In this document: positions 9,801 through 15,353 of the stretch, in pieces
Layout of the letters: each line of letters opens with the position of its first letter
Numbering within the stretch: position 1 is the first letter of the stretch
Program-made: the position numbers and the translations under genes
Source: Gryganskiella cystojenkinii
Taxonomy: Eukaryota; Mortierellomycota; Mortierellomycetes; Mortierellales; Mortierellaceae
DNA: 15,353 bases
Assembly: GCA_015852425.1 (NCBI GenBank)
Contig: JAAAIG010000889.1
Location: 1-15,353, forward strand
Direction: 5' to 3'
Notes under the pieces: generated by a model
Databases searched by the model: none
Seen by the model: the letters and a program-made list of their open reading frames with translations, nothing else
What the model was told of the DNA's origin: nothing

Positions 9801-12800
9801 AAGGGCACAGGATAGCAGATCTTGGAAGGAGCAGTTTTTTGGTCGCAACAATGAGGAGATTCAATTGCTTCGAAGGGCCCTCCCTATGACTCGCCATGGC
9901 GGTCGATTTGGGTTCATTCATCGATCCATTCTTGAGTATGGGGTCAGTCGCGCTATCTATGAGCCCCAAAATCAAGGGGGACTTAAACGAGCTGCAGAGA
10001 GAGCAGATAACAAGCGTCGCAGTAGTTTTGATTCTGCATTCAGTTTTGAGATGGATTATGAGGCAGATGAGACAACTCTCAATCAGACTGCTCAGGGACC
10101 AAACCTAGACTCGATTTTGGCCAAGAGAAGCTTTATCAGGGATGCTTCTGTACTTCAGTTCCTAGTCGAGCGTGCTGAGCAAGAACAAGTCTTCAGGGAC
10201 CAACTACTCCACTACATTGAGTCATCCAAAGTTGACAAGAAATGGCGAACTGCAGCCGCCAATGCTATCACGATTTTGGTCAGAGCTGGCGTCCGATTTA
10301 TTGGGGCTGACTTGAAAGGCATCCAGATTCCAGGAGCAGATTTGAGCAGTGGGCAGTTTGATTCCAGTCAGCTGGAAGGGGCGGATTTGAGAAAAGTCAA
10401 TCTTCGCGGTACATGGCTGCGTCAGGCCAACTTGAGCAAGGCGCAGATGGCAGGCGTAGCGTTTGGAGAATGGCCATACCTACAGGAAAGTGCCAAGGTT
10501 CATTGTGGCTCATATGCCACAGATGGGAAAACCTGTGTCTTTGGCCTTGAAGACGGTACAATCAGTGTGTATGAAACTGACACTTGGACAAAAACACACA
10601 CCTTACAAGGACATACCGGTGCTGTTAGGAGTGTGTTGTATTCTCCCAGTAGTCACCAGATCGCCTCAGCAAGTGATGACACAACAGTGCGGCTATGGGA
10701 TGTGCAGACTGGAGAACATGGTCCCATCTTAAGCGGCCATACAGACGAGGTTTTTAGTATTGCGTTTTCTCCCAATGGCCACCAGATCGCCTCTGCAAGT
10801 AGGGACAAAACAGTGCGGCTATGGGATGCGCGAACTGGTGCACCTGGCTCAGTCTTTAGTGTCAACACAAGGCCTGATGTGGTGGTGTTTTCTCCCAGCT
10901 GTCACCAGATCGCCTCAGCGAGTTGGGACAACACAATATGGCTATGGGATGTGCAAACCGGTGCACCTGGCCCCATCTTAAGCGGCCATACAGGCGGGGT
11001 TTCTAGTATTGCGTTTTCTCCCGATGGTCACCAGGTCGCCTCAGGCAGTTCAGACCAGACAGTTCGTCTGTGGGATGCGAAAACTGGAGCACCAGGCCCC
11101 ATCTTAAGCGGCCATACACGTCCTGTTGCGAAAGTGATGTTTTCTCCCAGCGGTCACCAGATCGCCTCAGCAAGTTGGGACGACAGTCACAACACAGTAC
11201 GGCTATGGGACGTGCAAACTGGTGCACCTGGCCCCATCTTAAGTGGCCACACTGACATTTCACAAGTAGTGTATTCTCCTGATGGTCGCCAGCTTGCTAC
11301 AGGCAGTCGTGATGGTATAGTGCGGCTATGGGATGTGCAAACTGGTACACCTGGCCCAGTCTTAAGTGGCCATACCGACCACATTGCAGAAGTAATATAT
11401 TCTCCTAATAGTCACCAAATTGCATCAGCAAGTGGGGACAACACAGTGCGGCTGTGGGATGTGCAAGCTGGCGCACCTGGCCCCATCTTAAGCCGCCATA
11501 CAGGTCCTCTTGGGAGAGTGGTGTTTTCTCCCAGCGGTCACCAGATCGCCTCCACAAGTAATGACAACACAGTGCGGCTATGGGATGTGCCAACCGGTGC
11601 ACCTGGCCACATCTTCAGTGGCCATACTGACCAAATTGGAAGTGTTGTGTTTTCTCCCAATGGTCAGCAGATTGCCTCAGTCAGTTCAGACCAGACAGTG
11701 CGTCTGTGGGATGTGAAAATCGGTGCACCTGGCCCCATCTTACGTGGCCATACTGACTACATTTCGGAGGTAGTGTATTCTCCCAGTGGTCACCAAATAG
11801 CCTCAGCAAGTAATGACAAAACAGTGCGGCTGTGGGATGTGCAAACTGGAGCACCAGGCCTTATCTTAAGCGGCCATACACGTCCTGTTGTGAAAGTGGT
11901 GTTTTCTCCCAGCGGCCACCAAATCGCCTCAGAAAGTTGGGACGACACAGTACGGCTATGGGATGTGCAAACTGGTGCACCTGGTCCCATCTTAAGTTAC
12001 CATACTGTCTACAGGTCGGAATTAGTGTATTCTCTCAGTGGTTATAACACAGTGTGTCTGTGGGATACAAAAACTGGTACGCCTGGTCCCATCTTTAGTG
12101 GCGGTATGGACGTTGGGAGTATTGTGTTTTCTCCCAGTGGTCACCAGATCGCCTCCACAAGTGGTGATGGTGATCAGACAATACAGCCTTTGAGTTTGCA
12201 AACCGGTGCAACACGTCATATCTTAAGAGGTCCCACTCACTTTATGTCGCTAGTAGTGTATTCTCCCAGTGGTCACCAGATCGCCTCCACAAGTAATGAC
12301 AAGACAGTACGGCTATGGGATGTACAAATCAGTGCTCCAGGCCCCATCTTAAGTGGTCATACTGCATATATTACAGAAGTGTTGTATTCTCCCAGCGGTC
12401 ACCAGATCGCCTCCACAAGTAATGACAACACAGTGCGTCTGTGGGATTCTAAAACTGGTACGCCTGGCCCCGTCTTAAGTGGCCATACCGACAGTTTTTG
12501 TAGTATCGCGTTTTCTCCTGATGGTAACCAGATCGCCTCTGGCAATTACGATCAGACATTGCGGCTGTGGGATGTGAATTCGGGGCAATGTGTGGCAGTT
12601 GTAGAGTATATCTATGGAGGACCAGTCAATGGCATTACTTGGAAAGCAACTCCCAGTGGCACCTATCTTGTAGCTGACTGCAGTAACAATTATGTTTACA
12701 TGTGGCAAATCATGGAAGATAGCGCCAGCTGTCTTTTGCACCTGTGTTGGAGTTCAGGGCACGACAGACTTGTAGTGTCAGAAGCATGCCTTGAGGATGT

Positions 12801-12993
12801 ACGAGGTTTGAGCATGGCCAATATGAAACTTTTACAACAGCGTGGAGCTGTAGGCCGCCCAGAACCACTGATGACCCCCCACGTCGCAGCCAGAGCTATG
12901 AGCTTTGCATCAAAGTTGAAGCAGCTTCGAAGCGAAAAGAGGATTATGAGCTCGTCCACAACTCAATCCCCTATTCAAGAGTTGGAACCCTAA
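6813..12993 (+). CDS. NACHT NTPase with pentapeptide and WD40 repeats (NLR-like), 3 exons, about 1998 aa
   Basis: Model join(6813..7126, 7225..8558, 8645..12993); both junctions keep frame. Residues 1-105 are helical, TPR-like (ATQALELVHVLLDKA, AYLDHANLVADLG). Residues about 106-620 form a helical, probably ARM-like solenoid. NACHT: Walker A GDSGAGKTT (661-669), Walker B FIIICDGYDE (728-737, the DGxDE form of NACHT), then VISCRSE (from 761). Pentapeptide repeats (GADLKG, GADLSS, GADLRK, QANLSK) lie at about 1103-1156. WD40 units span 1166-1908, then a short basic/Ser tail and tandem TAA stops. NACHT proteins are nucleotide-gated switches; beta-propellers act as sensors, as in Podospora HET-D/E/R. 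No known N-terminal killing domain (HET, HeLo, patatin) is recognised, so the output is unknown. The ATG at 6813 has A at -3; 6726 would add 29 poorly structured residues. I recall this architecture as a large Mortierella family. Confidence 0.94.
7127..7224 (+). other. Intron 1 of the NACHT-WD40 gene (98 nt)
   Basis: Donor GTATGA follows AAGTGGGG and acceptor TTGTAG precedes AGGACCAG. The junction makes a Gly codon and joins AEKWG to GPDNKNAV in the long frame that follows. An alternative acceptor (TTGCAG ending at 7171) leads to a stop and an intron of only 45 nt, so it was not used. Confidence 0.8.
8559..8644 (+). other. Intron 2 of the NACHT-WD40 gene (86 nt)
   Basis: Donor CAAG|GTATGG and acceptor CAATTAG|TGGCC. 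G from exon 2 plus TG from exon 3 makes Val, giving SGDLQVASLLKEL across the junction. CTAAT about 30 nt before the acceptor is a reasonable branch site. Read-through would end at TAG 8642-8644. Confidence 0.88.
10492..12720 (+). repeat. Array of 18 WD40 units, mostly 126-bp DNA repeats
   Basis: Unit starts: 10492 (degenerate), 10606, 10732, 10858, 10981, 11107, 11242, 11365, 11491, 11617, 11743, 11869, 11995, 12097, 12226, 12352, 12478 and 12604 (degenerate). The core is a 42-residue unit: SGHT, then five to seven variable residues, F/YSPSGHQIASxSxDxTVRLWD, then VQTGAPGPIL. Most internal units are highly alike in DNA as well as protein. Length variants are all in frame: unit 6 is +3 codons, units 4 and 7 are -1, unit 13 is -8 and unit 14 is +1. 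Eighteen units could make two seven-bladed propellers plus four extra blades, or an uneven arrangement; the sequence does not decide this. Confidence 0.95.
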
Positions 12994-13329
12994 TAAGTCA
13001 CTCTTTGTAGAGTGTGTGTGGAATAGAATGAGCCTCCAGCACCACCACTGCCAGCACCCTTTAGATACAGCATATCACATCTGCAACGATTTTTATTAAA
13101 GACACCCTCTTTTTTCTCTCTTTCCTATGCCCCACCCTGACCTGACCTTGGTTTGTCCTGTTCGAGTATGTTGAACTAGTGTGTACCATGGCTACGCTCG
13201 CATTTGTGCTTTTTTTTTCTTTAATATTCAACGATTTCATTTTTCTCTGTAGCAATCTTGTATCTTTTGTTTGTATGCGTGAGGCGAGGATCTCAGGGTA
13301 CTGTACTGTACACTATGTTTGTTGTATCC
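12994..13329 (+). other. 3' flank of the NACHT-WD40 gene, no gene seen
   Basis: A second in-frame TAA follows the stop directly. AT-rich elements (TTTTTATTAAAG at 13090-13101, a T9 run at 13208-13216) are candidates for 3'-end processing signals, but no canonical AATAAA was found on the plus strand here. No coding signal was recognised. Confidence 0.4.
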
Positions 13330-14634
13330 AGGAAGGGTGCTGTCACCAGCTTTGTTCTTCATCATTGTACCCGTGTCAACAAGGTCTTCAACGAGGCCTT
13401 TTGTCAAGCACTCTATTAGAACCGAACCATCCGTGACTTTCGATTCACCTCGGCCAAGAGCACGGCTACTAGAGATTGGACCATCGCCACAACCCCGAGA
13501 CCCGGTAACGTTATCTTCACCGAGAACAATCTGATCAACAGAAATCATAACGAAGATGAGGACCGTCATCCCCTCCCCATCCAACAGTGAAACAACTGGC
13601 GACATTCTCCTCGAACATGATCACAAAGGGTAGCTTTCAATGGCAAACAAACCCTACCCGTTCGGAGGACCCTCTCAGGATTTTTCGGAAGATTCTCACC
13701 AGGAATGCTCAAATCATTAGAGCCATTCAATCCGAAAACGTGGAATTTTCAGATTCCTGAACACGCTCGAGGTCTTAAGCTTGCGAGAAATCTCGACCCT
13801 GTATGCCGATGCCAATAAAACCACTTGTGAGGTCGACCAGTTGATCACTCGAAGCTCTGGAACACTACAATGACTATAGATGCCAGTATGTTCCCCAGGA
13901 TAAAAGAAGCTCCTCTCTTGGTCCGACCTTTTTACATATAAGCTCACCTCTGCCACAGCTAGTCTACTTAAGGGTCTCATGTCAAGGAGACGATCTTCCA
14001 GTCAAAGACGGCTATCACTAGCTCTCACGTCATTCCCGCCGTCCCTCGTCGACTTCAACTTATCCGTAATCGGGACCAATACTGATGGATATCCACTGGC
14101 CTCATACGAAGGCGACCTGTCCATGTTATATTCCACACTCTAAGGTCGGGATCATCAGCCCATGAAGTCCATCCAATTTACGGTCCATGTCCAACACATC
14201 ACCAAGACCTCGACCACACGGCTCTCCCGCACTCCTGTTGATGTGCCCAAATTTGCACACTCTGTCCTGTGATTTTCAAGGGGACAAAGATGATGACTTG
14301 CCTCAGATGATTCAGATATACTGTATGTACCAGTAAAGGCCATCCCAGAGGCTCTCTCTAAGGTTGCTCATGTCCTTTCGTCTTCACTGGAGATCTGTCC
14401 ACGCCTGGAAGGGTCCTCAGTCCATGTTGGGTATTGTTCGACCTCTGGTCTTGGCGACTGTCTCAAACCTGTGAATGGAAGATCATCGAGTCAGACAGAG
14501 AAGAGATTGAGGTCAAACTCCAAGCCCAGCATCCAAGCGCGATCCCAGAAGCCATCAAGGTATATGTTCTCCTGTCTCAACTGATGAACCTCGAGTGCCC
14601 TCAGGTCGGGTGTATCCATAGCAAAAAAGTTTGA
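13330..14634 (+). pseudogene. Decayed F-box/LRR-like gene remnant
   Basis: Several fragments with coding-like codons appear in order on the plus strand but in different frames with stops between. From 13330: CTRVNKVFNEAF, stop TAG at 13417-13419, then TIRDFRFTSAKS, to a stop at 13588. From 13692: LTRNAQIIRAIQSENVEF, then a one-base shift near 13748 into FRFLNTLEVLSLREISTLYA, stopping at 13871-13873. Near 14235: LLMCPNLHTLSCDFQG. From 14434: LSQTCEWKIIESDREE and YVLLSQLMNLECPQVG. The 'CPNLHTLSC' and 'LSQLMNLE' style is like the LRR part of fungal F-box proteins, and the first piece resembles an F-box (cysteine, V, F and an 'LYRTIRDF' type end). The number of breaks makes spliced function unlikely, but introns could explain some shifts. 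The family name is tentative; decay is better supported. Confidence 0.45.
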
Positions 14635-14780
14635 AGACTTGGAAAATGCAGCAAAAAAAAAAGCATTCGATGTTACCGTCAAGCACTGTAGCGTGCACAT
14701 AGTGGGGAGGGGATATACTGAGACGGTAACAAATAAAAAAATGTATTCAACAGCTTGGAAGAGCTCATACTACTTTGCCC

Positions 14781-15353
14781 TCATAGCCAACTTACATACT
14801 CAAAGTCGTAAGCCCGACAATCATTCAGACACTCATGTTCAGTGACATAGCCATAGGACAGTTTCAGGTTGACACGACTTGAGAACTGATATGATCGAGG
14901 CTGTCCCTGAGGTCCGCCATATTTTCCACTTGCGCTGACGCGCAATATTATAGTGGTCAGAGTCCAGTTGGATTTCAGTGCCTCAATCAGCGCCTCCACT
15001 CCTGTATCAGCGAAACTGTTATACTCCAAGTACAACGTGGTCAGAGTCGAGTTGGTCTTGAGTACCTCAGCTGGCGCCTTAGCTCCGTTGACTCCGATAT
15101 TGTTAGACCTCAAGTCCAAAGCGGTCAAAGTTGAGTTGGTCTTGAGTGCTTCCGATAGCGCTTAAGCGCCATTGACTCCAATTGAGACCCCCTGCAAGTT
15201 CAGAGTGGTCAGAGTTGAGTTGGTCTTGAATGCTTCAGAGAGCGCCTGAGCTCCGGTCGCGTTGTTGTGCAAGTTCAAAGTTGTGAGCGTGGATTTGATA
15301 TTGCGTGCGAAAGTCAGCGCCAAAACTCCTTCAAGACTGATCAAGTTTGACTC
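14781..15353 (-). pseudogene. 3' part of a second RI-type LRR gene with an in-frame TAA
   Basis: The minus-strand frame enters from beyond the right edge as RI-type LRRs (LTFARNIKSTLTTLNLHNN, then LSEAFKTNSTLTTLNL). At 15162-15164 it hits TAA where the repeat expects Gln (GVNGA[stop]ALSEALKTNSTL). The same frame continues for two to three more LRRs (LDLRSNNIGVNGA, LYLEYNSFADTGVEA) and a ~35-residue non-LRR tail (VNLKLSYGYVTEHE) before TGA at 14781-14783. One transition (CAA to TAA) explains the break. It may be a pseudogene, or an expressed protein shortened by about 130 residues. It is a paralogue of the left-edge LRR gene in the same orientation; its 5' part is outside the window. Confidence 0.75.
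15221..15353 (-). repeat. 133-bp direct repeat shared with positions 229-361
   Basis: By eye, 126 of 133 positions match between 229-361 and 15221-15353 without gaps, and the final 50 or so bases are identical. Both copies code for the unusual LTFARNIKS unit and the next LRR. The match runs into the right edge, so its full length is unknown. Confidence 0.85.

Noticed and set aside
10463..12741. Many 60-90-codon ORFs on both strands across the WD40 array
   Set aside because: They recur with the 126-bp period and are repeat shadows of the WD40 frame.
1..15353. CRISPR array or bacterial operon
   Set aside because: The regular repeats are coding LRR or WD40 units without spacers, and spliceosomal introns show eukaryotic origin.

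Overview
The window looks like nuclear DNA of an early-diverging fungus, most likely Mortierellomycotina (Mortierella sensu lato). I infer this from three things: short GT-AG introns (80, 98 and 86 nt), C/G-ending codon preference in the real genes, and protein architectures I remember as typical of that group. These are a NACHT protein with a pentapeptide linker and a WD40 array, ribonuclease-inhibitor-type LRR proteins with a lineage-specific head, and Sel1 repeats. No database search was possible, so the taxon call is an inference.

Layout from left to right. Positions 1-2556 (minus) hold a two-exon LRR gene whose 3' end lies outside the window. It encodes a compact head module, three 17-residue proline-rich repeats with PPAY/LPAY motifs, a conserved middle region and at least eight 28-residue LRRs. 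Positions 2557-4160 show no convincing gene. A small unrecognised gene with a TATA box lies at 4211-4516 (plus), followed by a perfect 11-bp hairpin at 4581-4607. Positions 4697-5761 (minus) are a broken chimera of Sel1 repeats and an acid-sphingomyelinase-like metallophosphoesterase. Positions 5762-6812 are a divergent intergenic region.

The main gene is a three-exon CDS at 6813-12993 (plus) coding for about 1998 residues: helical N-terminus, alpha-solenoid-like region, NACHT NTPase with intact Walker A and B, pentapeptide repeats, then 18 WD40 units. Many of the WD40 units are near-identical 126-bp DNA repeats. After it comes a decayed F-box/LRR-like remnant (about 13330-14634, plus). The window ends in the 3' part of a second LRR gene (14781-15353, minus) with an in-frame TAA.

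Taken together this is a cluster of NOD-like-receptor-type genes: one intact NACHT-WD40 receptor, one apparently intact LRR receptor, a damaged LRR paralogue and several decaying neighbours. That pattern of birth and death with repeat turnover is typical of fungal recognition or allorecognition loci. The working model, which is inference only, is that the WD40 and LRR arrays are fast-changing ligand-sensing surfaces and the NACHT domain is the nucleotide-dependent switch.
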